From Lingula anatina (lineage: Eukaryota; Brachiopoda; Lingulata; Lingulida; Lingulidae), in assembly GCF_001039355.2 (NCBI RefSeq), contig NW_019775746.1, positions 1,217,947 to 1,281,946 of the forward strand: a DNA stretch of 64,000 nucleotides, given 5' to 3'. How positions within the stretch are numbered: position 1 is the stretch's first letter; each line of letters begins with the position of its first letter. Both the position numbers and the translations under genes were made by a program. This document shows, piece after piece, positions 1 to 14,454 of the stretch. Under the pieces are notes generated by a model. That model did no database searches. It saw only the letters and a list, made by a program, of their open reading frames with translations, and was not told the origin of the DNA.

Positions 1-2136
1 ACCGGGGCACCGCTCAGCAGTTCACACAATTTGTTTCATTTGGCCACAGGCGTACAAATAATGATGTTGAAATATATGTCCCTCTCAATACGTGGGCCTA
101 GCTGACACAATGGCCGAGTTCAACCAAGGGGGAAAGTCAACTAGCTCTTGGATATTATTCCAATAATGAACACAGAGACTCTAATTATGCGTCTGATGAC
201 TATAAATAGCCTACAGGGAAAAAACGATCTCAGAATTCAAACCTTCAGAGCTCAGTGTGTATGTTCCATTTCTACTGTCTGCGCCACATGATACTTTTTA
301 TTACATTACGTCAAAATTTCTAAAGTAAAGATGCAGGTCCATAGTCAGCAAATTCAAAAGGGAGGTCCTTTTTCTGAAAAAGTGGGCCTTCTACAACGAA
401 ACCTTTGTGTACCTACATCAAATTTTTACCCAGAATGGACCTTTCCCTGACAAAAAGGGCAGTTCTTTCTAAACCCCCAAGCAAAGGGCCTGAGACGGCA
501 GACTTTTTGATTATAAGAATATCTGACTTTCTGTTATTTGGTAACAGATGGCTAGAATTGTGCAGATGTGAAATGGAAGTTGTTGACATCATATCAGGAC
601 ACTGAGGAGCAAAGATGGCAGATTGAAGCAACTGGAAATTTAGTTAAGATCGCAGTAATAAAAAGCAACTTGGAGCAAACCCAAAAAAAGTGAAAAACAA
701 GAATGAGAAAAAAAAAACAAAAACAAAAAAACAAAAAACAAAGAAATGATGAAAACAGCTATTATTTCCTGAGACATTGGGTGTCATATTACTGGTTCCT
801 TTTGTAAACATTTACCATTTTTGTAACAAAATAGAACTAGAAAAAGACACAGTCAGCTTAGACTATACATGCAATATAAGTATTAGAAATGGCCTTGTGG
901 TTTGAGTAGAAAAGGTGAGCAATTCAAATGCCATTATTACAGAAACATCCTTAATTTCATGCCTTGCAAAATGCATGGTAATCACTCAATCAATACAAAC
1001 AAAATATATAAGTAACTTCTGTCAAATAATGTTTTATTGACAACTTTCTCAAATGTCAATTTGCAAGTTATGAAAAATGAGTTGTCTTTGTGTAAAATGG
1101 TCTAATGTTATAAGTGTCTGAAAATGATGAATCTTAAAAAGAAGAATAATATGAATCTTTAAAAGAAGAATAATATAATAAGTTAGCCTTTTGGAAAATT
1201 TACAGAATTACTCTATTCATCAATCCTACCACCTTGCGTGTCTGCAAACATGCGAAACAAATAACTAGAATAATCATGAAATAATCATAGAATAAATGAT
1301 GGAAGGTTAAATCTGTTTTCCAACCTCTGCGTTTGCTGAACATGCAAATAGTAAATAAACAGGTTGTTGAAGGCAATGTTAAAATCAAAGGGCAATTTAA
1401 CAAGTAAAACATTTACTGGTATTTTTGTGATAATAATCATTTACTTTGGAAGAAAAATTTACTGAAACAGCTATACTATGTTTTGTTTGCTCTTGTCACA
1501 AGAGCATCATCAGGCTGAAGGCCAACAGACCATTGGGTGTTGATAGATCTATATGTAAACAGATTTGGGGTGAAATGACCTGGTAAAAGATGGGGGTGGG
1601 GCAGCTGATACATGTATCCCTGTTCTCTATTCAAATAGGATTCCTTGGAACCATGAGCAATTTTAATGATAAAGTAAAATATTGTTTGGCAACAAGGCTG
1701 ACATAAACTTATCAAAAGCACTTCAACACACAAAATGCTAATTTCACACCAAGGGAGGTCAATCTGTGGCCCTGGTAGAGGGTCGACATCTGAGCAGACA
1801 GACCTCTGTCAGCCTTTTAACCTTGATGTGTTCTTTAATTGCTTCTTTTGTCCACTGGGAATGTCCTCTTTCCAATATTTCTGTACCATGTTTAGTTCAC
1901 ATGGGGATAAAGATTTGGAGTGAGCTGGGCCAGAAACAAAATTTAGTGTGTGTGTGTGTATGTGTATCTGAATGTGGTAGTATGTATTGTAGGAGAACAT
2001 GTTTTGGTATAGGTATAACAATCTACATTTTTCTTTGTTTTATAAAAAGCAATCACCATAAATGTATGCAGAAAGAACTTTGAAAAATTATAACAGGTAA
2101 AACAGCCAACTTTTCTATACATTTACACTAAGCAAT
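1..2136. other. Non-coding, no feature recognised
   Basis: AT-rich DNA with A-rich tracts near 690-745. No ORF resembles a known protein and no repeat structure was seen. Confidence 0.6.
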
Positions 2137-2139
2137 ACA

Positions 2140-2190
<51 letters not shown>
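2137..2190. repeat. (CA)n microsatellite
   Basis: About 26 CA units; nearby minus-strand ORFs are artefacts of this tract. Confidence 0.95.
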
Positions 2191-2196
<6 letters not shown>

Positions 2197-2547
2197 TGCA
2201 CACAGACACACACTAGAGAGAGAGAGACGGTTGCACGTTCCATTAACTCTTGAGTCAAAACAAAATCAAGATCAAAATCAAAATGTCCCATTTCATCTGC
2301 AGTCAACAAAGCTGAACTGCCAGCAAGACCATGTTCACACTGTGCTGAGATGCAGCACCAAGTACAAATAGAGATATTTTCCTTAGATACCAAAGATATT
2401 TCTCTGGCTATCCCTGTGCCCATTTCTGTTCTGTGTCCAGCAAGCATTCAGGTACAGAACTTGAGAAATGAAGTCATCCTCCATTTAGTCTCTAGTCTAG
2501 ATACAGCCTGTTTTCATGGAGCATAGAGAAAAGTTAAAAGGCTTAGG

Positions 2548-2770
2548 GACCATTCCCAGACCCTATTGTACTTACTGTGAATTGATCTATCTCCAAGGGG
2601 GTCTCACTAAATTGCAATCAACTTCAGCGGCTTAGATGTCTGTCACGTCTACTGAAGCTGCTAGGGGGTAATTAATATTTTTAGCAACTTTAGTAGGCAT
2701 GCCAGGCATCTAAGCCACTTAAGCCGAAAGCAATTTAGAGAGATCGCTCGATCTTAGTATGGAAACCCAA
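2548..2770. mobile_element. Foldback MITE family 1, diverged copy
   Basis: Its ends are complementary (CCATTCCCA... and ...GATCTTAGTATGG). It shares internal motifs with the copies at 15.35, 18.54 and 19.34 kb (GGTAATTAA, GGCTTAGATGTCTGTC, CACTAAATTGC). About 220 bp, no coding capacity. Confidence 0.65.
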
Positions 2771-2823
2771 TCTTAGCTTTACATCATGCCAAGACCTCCA
2801 AAACAACTACTTTTCGAAAGTTT

Positions 2824-2925
2824 GGTTTGTACACATTACCAACATGTGAACGCGGCCTGGGAGAGTCTGGTTTGTACACATAACTATCATGTGAATGCGG
2901 CCTGGGAGAGTCTGGTTTCACTTCA
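2824..2925. repeat. 45-bp direct tandem duplication
   Basis: Two copies of a unit containing GGTTTGTACACAT and GCGGCCTGGGAGAG, followed by the start of a third. Confidence 0.9.
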
Positions 2926-3216
2926 AGTCAACAAATTGTTCGGTGAGAAACACAAAACCCCAAAAAACTGGTTCTATTCAAGAGCAGTTAATTCCCCATT
3001 ACTGTCAGATGTTATCATATTACACCCTCAACTGGACTACTGCAGCCATATGGGGCTGGTTGGGAGCTATGAAAGCATCAGCACTCATCCCAAAAGCTGG
3101 GGAATTTGACTGCATGATGTACATGTACTACTGAATATAGTAAGATGTGGACACAATTTTTCCATAGCCTTTTTCTTTCTGAGATTTTAAGCTAGCTGGT
3201 GCATCATTTAAGTTCA

Positions 3217-3276
3217 GTGTGTGTGTGTGTGTGTGTGTGGGCACGTGCGTATGAGAGAGAGAGAGAGAGAGAGAGA
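3217..3276. repeat. (GT)n and (GA)n microsatellites
   Basis: GT run 3217-3239 and GA run 3252-3276, separated by about 12 bp. Confidence 0.95.
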
Positions 3277-3299
3277 ATGCCAGTAAAAAAAAGTCACCC

Positions 3300-6200
3300 T
3301 GGATTTCTCTCTCTCTCCTGTTGCATCAAGGGGTAAAGTCCCTGACTAAGACAAGATGGGACAGTATTCGGTCTAAAACATCCTTGTCTGAACAGTAATG
3401 AAAGGCAGAATTGCAGTAGGATGGCACGTGGGAGTCTTCTTCCTGCTTAAAATCATCAAATCCTTTGAAAAATGATAGAAATGTAATGTATCCTTCATAT
3501 CTAACATTAAACCCCAGTTCAGCAACAGCAGGGGTGATTCAATTGTCTCCTTTGTAGTTCAAATAATTATCCGTCTTTGTTTTCTTCTTGGAATCATGAC
3601 ATAAAAGCCACCTCACACTGTGGGATAAAAGCTTAGCTACCAGGCTTGGAGCTGAGCAGCTCAGATCAGCTCCTTGCCAGGTTCTACTGACTGCATGTAA
3701 ATGAATTAAAATTATGTTCTATTTACTGGTTACTTTAAGCATTTTTTTGCTAATATTTCGCTTATTTTAATTCTTGTATCACTTCTAATTTATTTTTGTT
3801 TTTTACATTTTATCACAGTCCAGTGTACATATTGGGACTCTCTCTTAAAGGTGAACCCATATAACCTTTACAAAGATTTCATTGTGGGTTTTTTAATACA
3901 ATTATACTTTAAATTAAAACCCAATATTAAATTACCAAGATATCAGGAAGAGGTTCTATCAAACTTCATAAAAAGGGGAGTCAAATTGAAACAACCTAAT
4001 AAACCAAAGGTTACATGTGAGAGCTCCCAGAAGTCATACATATGCTCCTTTACAATCAAATTATAATGGACGTATATATCCTTGGAAATCTTCCAAGACT
4101 CTGCTTTGTCTGAGATCTTCAATTATTAGGGTTTCCGGCTCAAAATAACCTTATTAATAGATGCATAATTGAAAAAAATCCATACCTGTCATTTTTTAAC
4201 CAATTACTTTATCTTAAATGTCCTTCACTGCAAATCTTTGAAATAGAAGGGTCATGAACTGGAAGGTATTTATCTGTTAGTAATTGGTTGAACTTGCTGC
4301 CTTCAATCAAATGTACCTACTAAACCTTGCTTATTATTTCAAATCTTCTCAAATCCTCTGAAATTAAAGATGTGAGGTAAGCCGTCTTGATCAGTGGGTG
4401 TCAAGCTTAACAGTGGCCTTTTTAACTCCACAACCTGTCAATCAAAACTTGGGGGGAAACCAACAAACGGCGACGCTCCATTAAATTAGAGCGATCAATT
4501 AATGTGGTACAACAATGGGAAACCACTGTATTTAAGAAGTACATTAGAGTCCACTTGACATGTATTAATATTAGTTTTTGCCAACCTAGATCTGCCACTG
4601 AAAATAACACTAAGATATGGCGTCAATTTTTATTGCTAGTAAAACAAGCTTTTAGGTAACAACAGCACAAAACAGGACAAATAGTAGAACCAGTGAAATC
4701 ATGACAAAGTCATCCAATGGAGATGACAAAACTATCACTTCAAAAATAAAGTTAAAGACCTACTAGGATAACAATCAAGTATGAAAAAAAAAACGAATGA
4801 ATTAAAAATGATGACCTCCATTGCATTTTTGAAAGCATGATAAGTATTAACAGTTTCAATTTAGGGATAACTTTAACTTTAAAAAAATAAGAACTGACAG
4901 TAGTAATAAGGGTAGTCAGTCTAAAATCACTTAAGTCAGATTAAACACTAAACAATACCAGATTTAACCAGACAATTTCTTCAATAAGCGTCTTTTTTAA
5001 CAACATCACCTCAAGTCACATGCTAAACCAATTTCAACTTTAAGACACACGTAGCTTAAATTCTATCCAAAATCTGTCCGCAGTAATAAAAATGGACAAC
5101 CCAAATGCACTTAGTTAAATTATAGATGCCATTATGGAGCAATATCATATTATAACTAAGGGTTTCCCCTGTGGAGCATTTTTCAAAAAAACATCTGAAC
5201 AATTTGATATTCAATCATTTTTAGTTTAAAAATAAGATATAAGATAACCCCATCTGACCACAGTCTGTCAGAACTATTAACAAAAGCAGATGACTTTGCT
5301 TTACTAAACGAAATTAAATACTTCACCAATGACAGGTTGGATGCAAAGAAATCCCAGAAAATCCATTTCATCATTTTCCAAAATGTCATATCCATCAGGT
5401 ATGGTGTGGTCAGTGCTTAAAAAGCTTAAAGATGACCTTCAGTGTCTTAAGTCTGACATCCTTAACAATAAAAGAGCACAACCTCATCATATTAGTGCTT
5501 AAACCTTAAAGGATTTATGACTATCCCAAAAGCCTTCCGCACTTTAACTGGAGAGTATACTTAAATATCCACCATTCCACAAGTAATCCAGCTTCAAGTT
5601 GTCCTTCAACTCTCTCAAGTACCAATACCAGGACCAACCTTGACTGCCCTTTTTTCAAAAGTATGTTGTTAGGAAATCTACCTTTAGGATATACATTGCT
5701 TTTGCGAATGTGAGTCACTTCAGCTATTTTAGACATTGAAAAACAAGGCCATTCTTGGTCCACCCCTAATGGTCTGTACATAAAAACAGGCTTATAGGTC
5801 ATTACCATACATTAATTAAACCTCTGTGACATAGGAAAGAATGTTGAAATTCCAGGTTAGTTAATTCTTTTTGCTACCACAGAGGTCTTGTATGCCTTTC
5901 TATAACAGCATAGCAATCTGATTGTCTAGTCACATACATAAAGTTACTTTACTCATTTGAGTTTATTTATTTATTTATTTATTTATTTATAAACAAACAT
6001 ATGTACAAACTTTGCTGTTTGTTCAAGTAAACAGGTTCAGGCCTTGCTGCTAGTATGGACTGACTCCTATCACAACACTATCTCTGCAATTATCAAATTA
6101 AACAAAAGCATTCATTCCTTATTCTAACACCTTTTCAGTCGATTATCAAACAGAAATTGATAAACATGACTGTCCCAATGATAAAATACTAAGAATTAAA

Positions 6201-6985
6201 CTCAGCATAAATGGTTTCATTTCATTTGACAACCCAATACATAAATGAATATATCAAATTATTAAACTAAAGGCTAAATTTCCAAGAAAATTAATCCCAA
6301 CATCCAAGTCGACGTTGATAAAGACTTTTATTCATAAACAAAGACATCAGTAAATTATCAGACTTGGCACCCTACCCATCTAACTGAATTTTCTTCTGAC
6401 AATTAAATCAATACACACAGCTTTTATTCCAAGTGTCTTGCTACTGGGTGTAAATTTAGAAACCTTCATCTCATCAATTTCTTCAAATTTCAAACAGATT
6501 TTAGAACAACTGACTGCAAATCTTACAAAGATCTGCCGTATTCACTTTTGCAAGGAATCTGAGGAGCCTTTAAAATATTCATTCATTTTTTTATTGATTC
6601 ATTCTACTTAAGTTTATTTTAGTTTATTGTATTTTACTATTTTTTGAGTCTTCAAACAAAGTTCAAAGATGCTAAACTTACTGGCCTTGACCCTGACACC
6701 TGCTGACCTTGGTGACCTTGGTCAACTTGGATACGTGAAGGGCATTTAATTTACCTACTCATTTGAGAAAATGTCGGCTATTGATATTGCTCATGTGACA
6801 TTATGAATGGTAATTTTTCTTTAAATCTGAAGACACCAAAGTAATAAACACAAAATTGCATGCCAAGTGTTGGTTGGACATATTTTTCGAGCAAACAATA
6901 TCACCTACCTTGAAATATATGATGTTTAGAATGAGTCAGACGTTTGATTTTGTTGAGGTATTATCACTGTCGGATATGTAAGGTT
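3300..6985. other. Non-coding, no gene recognised
   Basis: AT-rich sequence with a TTTA microsatellite at 5962-5990. The short ORFs have no recognisable homology and no coding exon pattern. Confidence 0.55.
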
Positions 6986-7480
6986 AGAGAGCATTCACAT
7001 CATGAAGAGCCAAGGTCTAGCAAGGCCAAGACCATAAAGAAAGACCACGTAATCCTTTAATCAGACCTACCCAACTACCAGACTCGGCACCAAATGATCC
7101 TGAATTCACCGGTAGATCAGACCACACTACCTGTTTTCAAGATATGTATCAGATCACATTTCACAGTATCGGACGTGACACCGCTCTTGCCTAGTACGCG
7201 ATGTGATAGTGACGATTCTCAGCGGGGTTGAAAAGCATTGCATCACCACTCAAAATTTGTTCAGGGTATGATACTGTGTAATGCGATCTGACACACACCT
7301 TGAAAACGGGTAGTGTGGTCTGATCTACCGGTGAATTCAGGATCATTCGGTGCCGAGTCTGGTAGTTGGGTAGGCCTGTTAATAGTCTCTCAATGAATGT
7401 CAATGAATGTCATTGAGAGACCATATTTAGGTCTCGGCCTTGCTAGACCTAGGCTCTTCTCGATGTGAATGCTCTCTTAG
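6986..7480. mobile_element. Foldback element, long inverted repeats
   Basis: AGAGAGCATTCACATC at 6986 is complementary to GATGTGAATGCTCTCT ending near 7479. The arms continue inward through GGTCTAGCAAGGCC, CTACCAGACTCGGCACC and CTGAATTCACCGGTAGATC. Non-autonomous; about 495 bp. Confidence 0.85.
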
Positions 7481-10400
7481 AAGACTGTAGAACACCACCC
7501 ATACATTTTGCACCACACAGAATCATGACAATAACAGTAGATCTTAACTTTTATCAGTATCTTAGAAAAATGACAGAGAAATGCTTTTTTCCTCTTATTC
7601 AACTCAAATTGTGAAAATAAGGCCATCATTAATCAAAAATGAAAAAAAAAAATGAAGACATGCCATCAGCAGCAGACATCAGTTCACGCTGCTTTCAAGT
7701 GCCATATTGATTTTTGCTATCAGTTTTAGACAGGCAACCTGGCAGAAAAAAGCTTTATTTGATCACGGAAGACTCCGATTAGAAAAAATGAAAACACTTC
7801 TTCAGCAAAAAATTACAGTAAAATTAAAGAAAATATGTCAAATAATGATATTACTGAAACTTGGAAAAAAAAACCCTTCACCAAATGAAGGCAATTTAAT
7901 TTTGCTTAAAAAAGAAAGGAATAAATATATAATTGTGTTCAATGAGTTGTGTGATGCGTCCACTTCAGTAACTACTATAAGTATTTTTGGTAAAATCGCT
8001 CACCTTAATGTGTTTAATGCCTTCAGTATAAAAATGCAGCTTTTCTTTTCTTCTTCTCACAAGCTACCTGCAAAGAAATAAAAGTAGAGCTTGACAACTT
8101 TCTGATATTGCTATTTGTAATACCATACAATCATGTGTCAGCGTCTCCCTGCTAGTCGGTTTAAACAATCTTGCCTTCCCTCCGTCTCAGCATAACATCT
8201 TCTGCAATGCGCTTTCTGCCTTTTCCTTCTTAAAATTCACAATGGATCAAACCAAACAGAGCATGTTCTCTCAAACAAAAAAGCAGATAGACATAATTCA
8301 ATTATCTTTAGGTTATGCCTGTTACATCAGGCATAAATATCATGCCTCCTGGGACTAGAGAGTTATGTGGCCAAAGTTGATAATACAACCTTAAGTACAT
8401 TAATAAAGCAAAGCAAAAAAAAAAAAAAAGACTTGGTCCTCTGAAACTAATTGTGCTCTTAAATGTTGTACAAACAATAAAAAGAAAAATTATTTTCTTG
8501 TGGCAAAAAAATAATGATAAAAAATTGTCTGCATCTGCCCTTGGCACAGATTCAAAATACCATTTATCGGCACTTCACACTTCACATAAAATTGCCTTGC
8601 AGTGCACAAGAGTTATATAAGTCCAGTGATTGTACAATACTGAACTGCAATGTACATAGCCAAAAAAAAACTTTCACAAACAACGAAACTGAAAATACCA
8701 CATTTTGAAGCCATCTGCGCATCTTTAAAAACACACTAAAAAGACAAATAACACTTAAAATCAGCAGCCAAAAGCTAAAATTTTGTCAAGTACTTTAAAT
8801 TTTCGATCATCATCACTACCTTGAGACAACTAGAGTGTGGGTGGGTGTGGGCCCACACAATACCAATATTTCCTCACACTCAATGTATGGCAGTGTATTC
8901 AATTAGCCTTCAACAATATATAGATATTTGATATTTGATGGTTTTTTTAGCTGATTTCCAGCTAAAAGGAAAAGTAGATGAATTGTTTGCATAAATACAA
9001 AATGTGATATGTGAGCAATGGTCATGGAAACGACTTTACTGCACTGTTGTGAAAAGTCAACGAAAGAAACTTAAGATCTTTGCATTGAAGCATACAAAGG
9101 CAAGCAATGGAAAATGAGTTTCGTTCAGGCTGCGTGAAACCTGAAAGAACTGATCTGAAGCATGTTCTTTATATACTGTGCTTTGAATGAGCTGAAGAAC
9201 CAACAGTCACCACGGGTGGTAAGGAAAAGTATCAAAAACCTTCAAAATTCGAGGAAGTGTCTTTTGACAACAGTTTGCAAAGCATTTCATTTCAAGTATG
9301 TCCTCTTTGTGTAACAACAAACTGAAGCAAACAATGGCATCAGAGTACATATAACCTTTTTGAAGTTCTTTGATGACAAAATATCATACAAGGAGATTGG
9401 TAAAACCTTCAAGTGTTTTGTACTGAACAAAATGCTATTCAATATTCAAGTCAAATACCAGCTAAGTGTGGGATGCAGCGACTTCTAAAATAAGACAAAC
9501 ATCACAGTGAGAGAACTCTCTCTTCAAAAGATTTTTTCAAAAGAGGTGTTTTCTTTTTGATTCACATAAAACAATAGCAGCAAGTTACTTACGATTATTA
9601 ATATTTTGAAAAAGATTTGACACATGCTTTTACTTTTCAATTCTGGTTACTAGTTAGAAATTCCAAAGTTTGAACAATCTAAAGTAAATGCTATCTTTGG
9701 CAATTGCTCAAAATGGGGAATTTTTTCCACATATTTCAGTTGTTTGTCAACACTTTTTTCTTAAAAACCTTCTTGACACAAGATCGTGCACAGTACCCTA
9801 GTGGTAAATCATTAAAAATACTTGTTATTTCCAATCCAGCTTATAACAATCAAATCTACTGTCAGTAGCAATACCACTAATAACTAAGGCCATTTTTACA
9901 TGGACCAGTACAATTATTGGGACTGAAACACTTAGACTGGTTCTGACATTTAATAACGCTACAAGTGGGTTTATTCCCTTTCACAAATTCGCCTTTTGGT
10001 TGTTTGGACAGAAAGTCTTATTGGCAATACACAGCTCAAATTTAATCCCTACAACTGGCTGTGCTAAGCATGGGGTAGGGGAGATGGAGGGTGGGGGTGG
10101 GGAGGGGTCTGTTTTAGCAAGTCTCTTATGTAACAGAAGTAACCATTCTATTAATTTGTCAATCTACCAAAGTACGGTATTTCAATACTGATACATGAAC
10201 AACTCGATGTGGAAAGGGCCCAATGTCTCCTATTCTTAGCAGATCTTACATCCTAAAATTTTCTTTCAGGAAAAAAAAAAAACACCATGCAGACAAGCCT
10301 CATTATCAGACCCTCACCTTCTGCTAAGACACTTAGGCAGTCTTACAAAAACTGCTGGAAGAAATTATATGCTAAATGTTCTGCCACCAAAATGTCAAAG

Positions 10401-10854
10401 TCGTTTTACCCCTTCATTTCCTTGAAATTCTGGTAAATAGACAGTGATCAATTGCCAGTTTGTTTTTTTGGGAATGTTCAGGGCTCTTCAGGCATCTTCA
10501 AATTGCTTCAGAAACTATTTGCTTACTGTGCAGCTATTTTAGCGATGACCTTCTTCTCGATCACTTGCCAATGCAAATTTCTTCCCTGTATCTCTTTCAA
10601 GATCTGGGAGACCTGTACTTCCTCTCATTTTCCAGTAGTCTGTCAATATTCTGAAGTCAAGTATGTTTCCATGAAAAGATTAGCAGAGCTCTAGGCATTT
10701 TCCTTGTTGATCCTTCTGTGTAAGTTCAACCTGGGTGACAACCATTTCAACCTAAGACCAGCTTTGATTATAAGGTTAACACAGGAGGTGTTAAGAGAAG
10801 GGCAAAAGGTGACACTCGTAGGCCACATTCACAACAGAAGTTGATCCACAGAAT
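7481..10854. other. Non-coding, no gene recognised
   Basis: AT-rich with poly-A and poly-T tracts. The 124-codon open stretch at 7707-8081 is Lys/Ile-rich low-complexity and I do not regard it as a gene. Confidence 0.5.
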
Positions 10855-11030
10855 AACAGATCCGCGGATCACATGTATATGACCGACCCAACAGAAAGCT
10901 TATCTTTTAATCCCCAGGGGGAATCAATTCAGTGTCTATATGAGGATTATGCAGCAAACTTCCAAGTAGATCGGCCATATTTGATCCATGGATCAGTTAG
11001 TCTATGGATCAACTGGTTGTGAATGCAGCC
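10855..11030. mobile_element. MITE family 2, copy a
   Basis: The left end AACAGATCCGCGGATC and right end GATCGGCCATATTTGATCCATGGATC...GTTAGTC match those at 14455-14614. About 170 bp. Confidence 0.7.
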
Positions 11031-11645
11031 ATATTATATCAACACCCAGATCCCTTACCAGATCTCAATAAGCTTCCACAATACTTCAATATTGGGAGTT
11101 CTTTTCTGAATTCATCTGCACTTTCTAGTTCCTTTGATTAAAGTTATTTCCAGGAATCAAGCTATTAATTCTGCAATTATGCAAAAATGAAAATATCGGA
11201 CTGTTTAAACACAGGCTACACACACAAGTCAAATATTGAATTGAAGTCTGGGTCTGAACTTGTGTCAATCTGATAAAAAGCCATTTGGAAGCACAAGGGG
11301 ACATTTTCACAGCATGTGGCCAATAAGTCAGCTGAGACCTATTGCAATCGACTTTTACCACCAAGACACCTTCATGCACTATAACCTTCAAAAAAACACC
11401 AAACCTACCCCACATAAGATCAGAACTGATCCAAAATACAATAAGAGTGAAAGCAGCAACCAGTTTCTGCATAGAAAGGAGACGTTTTCATGAATCTAGA
11501 ATTGCATATCAACAAAAAAATGGAAATTGCTCAAATCTACAGCAATAACTAGATCAGTCTGATACCAGCCCATGTCATTATACCAAGTGGCCATGAATAC
11601 ACTACCAAGGACTCATGCCCAATAAAACTATTACTTCAGATTAAT

Positions 11646-11867
11646 ACAACTCCTCGGGGACTCTTGCTGAATGCAATCAGATTAACAGATTAACACACCT
11701 TTTCCTGGCATTGAACTGAAACCAGAAAACCTAACATTATGCTTTATTTTGCTTTCTCTGTGAATGGTATTGAAGTATCTTACAAATATGTTGGGAACAA
11801 GAAAAGGCATGTTAATCTGAGACTCTTAATCTGATTGCATTCAGCGAGAGTCCCTGCAGAGTTGGAT
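11646..11867. mobile_element. Foldback MITE, about 220 bp
   Basis: AACTCCTCGGGGACTCTTGC with TGAATGCAATCAGATTAA at the left is complementary to TTAATCTGATTGCATTCA and AGAGTCCCTGCAGAGTT at the right. Confidence 0.85.
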
Positions 11868-12169
11868 CAACCTATGTAAAATGATGGTTTCATCAAGAAT
11901 GAGCCCTGTGTACCAGTCTCTAAGGCCAGATTCACAAAAAGGCAGACATTTCTGAGACTTCCTATGTCCTCTTAAAAAACTTTGTGTTTATCTGAAACAA
12001 TGGCCATGCCTCTATCTTTTAAAGGAGATATGTTATGTCATTTAATTGGAATACTGCTAAATCTACTTGGTGCCAAAGTGGACGAAAACCTGGGTCTAAA
12101 AGTTTAAACCATTTGGGTCTAAAAGTTTAAACCTATAGCTTCTTTGTGAACCAAGCCACAGCTCCTCAA

Positions 12170-12412
12170 ATGTAAATGAACTTTTTTTCTCTCCCTTCCC
12201 TGCATATAACTCAATATCCCAGCCCAAGACTGGAATAAGTGATCATGAAACGAGCCAATTTCACAGACTTCTACATGACAATTTACGCAAATGGCTGATA
12301 CTCTTGAATTGCATGCAACAAAAAGATCAGCAAGTATCAATCTTGATAGAATAATTTTTCCCCTTGATATTTTTTTCATTTTGCTTTCTCTGTGAATGGT
12401 ATTGAAGTATAA
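12170..12412. repeat. Old diverged duplication, copy 1
   Basis: Landmarks GAGCCAATTTCA, GCATGCAACAAAAAGA and TCTCTGTGAATGGTA recur in the same order at 12740-12985, with clear divergence between them. The last 32 bp (12379-12410) are also identical to a block inside the MITE at 11.65 kb (11748-11779). Confidence 0.65.
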
Positions 12413-12739
12413 TTTTGATTGCTTCTCTTGATGGGCATTAAAAGCTGTTTTTTTTTTGTTTGTTTTTTTTAATACAAAATTTTTGCTTTATAGCTAAATT
12501 TAGGGTTTATGTGACTGGTTAAAATGGAAGTATAAACATCTTAAATGGCAAAGCAAAGCCAATTTTAGAAATGCTTATCACTATTAACTATGTACAAGAT
12601 AACTGAATAACAAGAAGTCTGATACTAACCTTGAATTACAGATAAAAAATGAGAAAAACTCAAATTTAGAATGATGCATGTGTCAGTCCGCTCTATGATG
12701 ATTACGTAAAATGAAACGTGATTACAATTACACTGCAGG

Positions 12740-12985
12740 ATACTTTTTTCTTTCCTTTTTCTGCAAATTACTCATGATCTTTTCCCACCATGGCTCATTA
12801 CCAGAGCTCAAGCCTCCCTTTAATACCATGAAAATGAGCCAATTTCAAGGAAATATACATGGCAATTTCTACAAATGCCTCGGCCTCCAACTGGCATGCA
12901 ACAAAAAGACTCATACAGTCAACCCTGCTTGAAGAATATTGCTTTTTCTTTTCTCCTTATTTCAATTTCTCTGAATGGTACTCAG
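12740..12985. repeat. Old diverged duplication, copy 2
   Basis: Partner of 12170-12412; contains GAGCCAATTTCA, GCATGCAACAAAAAGA and TCTCTGAATGGTA in the same order. Confidence 0.65.
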
Positions 12986-13679
12986 GCCTTCTCAACTTGT
13001 GTCACAAAGTAATTGTTTCGGTTGAAGAGAATTACTCCAGTGGTTTTTAAACACATTATCCAATATCTACTCAAATGAACAACAATATGATACTAGTAGA
13101 CTTAAGAAGCTGCACAGAGGCAAATGAAATAAAAAGTTTTTGTTTCAAATTGATAAGATAGCCTGACATCTGTTTTAACAATGCTGCCATCGTGGTGTCC
13201 AAAGGTACCATGATGGTCCATTTGCATGCCAGACTTGGCCTGTATGGTTCCTCATGCTATTTGATGATTGACCTGTCACCATTTTCAATTACCAAGGCCA
13301 ACAATTGATTCCTAAACTATCTTGGTATTTGATTATTGTTCTGGGTCAGAACTGTCCATTGGGGTCATTATGACCAAGGTACCTTTGAGCCAAATATGAC
13401 CAATGGTCAACCAAGGTATTATGTGGCTAATGGTGGTCAGCTACAGCCATATTTCACCTGAGGACAATGCTGACCTCATGGCACAAGCAAACAGTAGGGG
13501 AGAGTTTAAATTGCTTGCATTATTTCCTGCAGAGACCAAATCAGAAGGATAGGACACACTATACACATTACAGCTATTGCTGTAGTTTCTTGATCTTTTT
13601 TCTGATGCTAATATTATTGACTATGGCCATTAATTTCATAAAAAATCAATGTAAATATCTCTTTAAATAGGCTCCATTA

Positions 13680-13880
13680 GATCTAAGAATCAATGGGAGT
13701 CCCTTCATAATGAAGAGATTAATACACACATCGCAGTCAGGATGCACGATATGTGTGAGAGAACAGTGACAGGAGAAGATGGCTCTGCCTGGGGAAAGAG
13801 GATCTCTCACTCTCCCTCTCTCACTTCATTATCAATCAGCAATTTATTACTTGTGATTAAATAAAAATGAATCAATAATT
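13680..13880. promoter_or_regulatory. Possible conserved non-coding element
   Basis: A compositionally balanced, unique stretch in AT-rich surroundings, dense in homeodomain-type ATTA/TAAT cores (ATTAATACAC, ATTATCAATC, TTATTACTTG, GATTAAATA). No coding frame. This is a judgement from composition only. Confidence 0.2.
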
Positions 13881-14454
13881 AATCTTTTGTTCAATAATGA
13901 ATGCTAGAAGTCCAAGTTCACAATTGGCATGGAATCGGAAGATTATATCGAGGTTCCACTTTTGGCAACTTTAAAGGGCCCCAGTTAACTTTCTTCACCC
14001 TTTTTTTTCTATAAAATATGTTTGACTTTTATCTAAAATGAACCAAAATGGTTCCATTTGAAAAGAATTAAAGGACACACTGCTATTCATCAAAATTCAT
14101 TTCTGAAAGGGAGTTGTCCTCAAGTTTCAATATTTTACTTTACAAGAAAATGCATGAAGGATTGCGAGTTTTAATCCACTGCACAAAGTAACATATCATG
14201 TTCTTGGAAAAGCTATTCTAACCATATCTCGTTAATAAATCATCAACACTACATTACCCAAAGAACTGGTTATCACTTCAATATTGATTCTGGAATTTTT
14301 TTTCACTTGAAAATTAATGGATTTCTCTTTCACAAACCAGTGAGCATGCATTACGCATGTAGCTCACTAAAAGGCACATTCATACTCTAATTGAGATTCT
14401 TTAATTTAGTACCACAGTAGTTCAGCCAATTTTGAGCACTTGTATTTAGAATAG

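Noticed and set aside
2115-2447. 110-codon minus-strand ORF
   Set aside because: Much of it is translated from the CA microsatellite.
7707-8081. 124-codon ORF
   Set aside because: Lys/Ile-rich composition expected of AT-rich DNA; no start context, splice pattern or homology.
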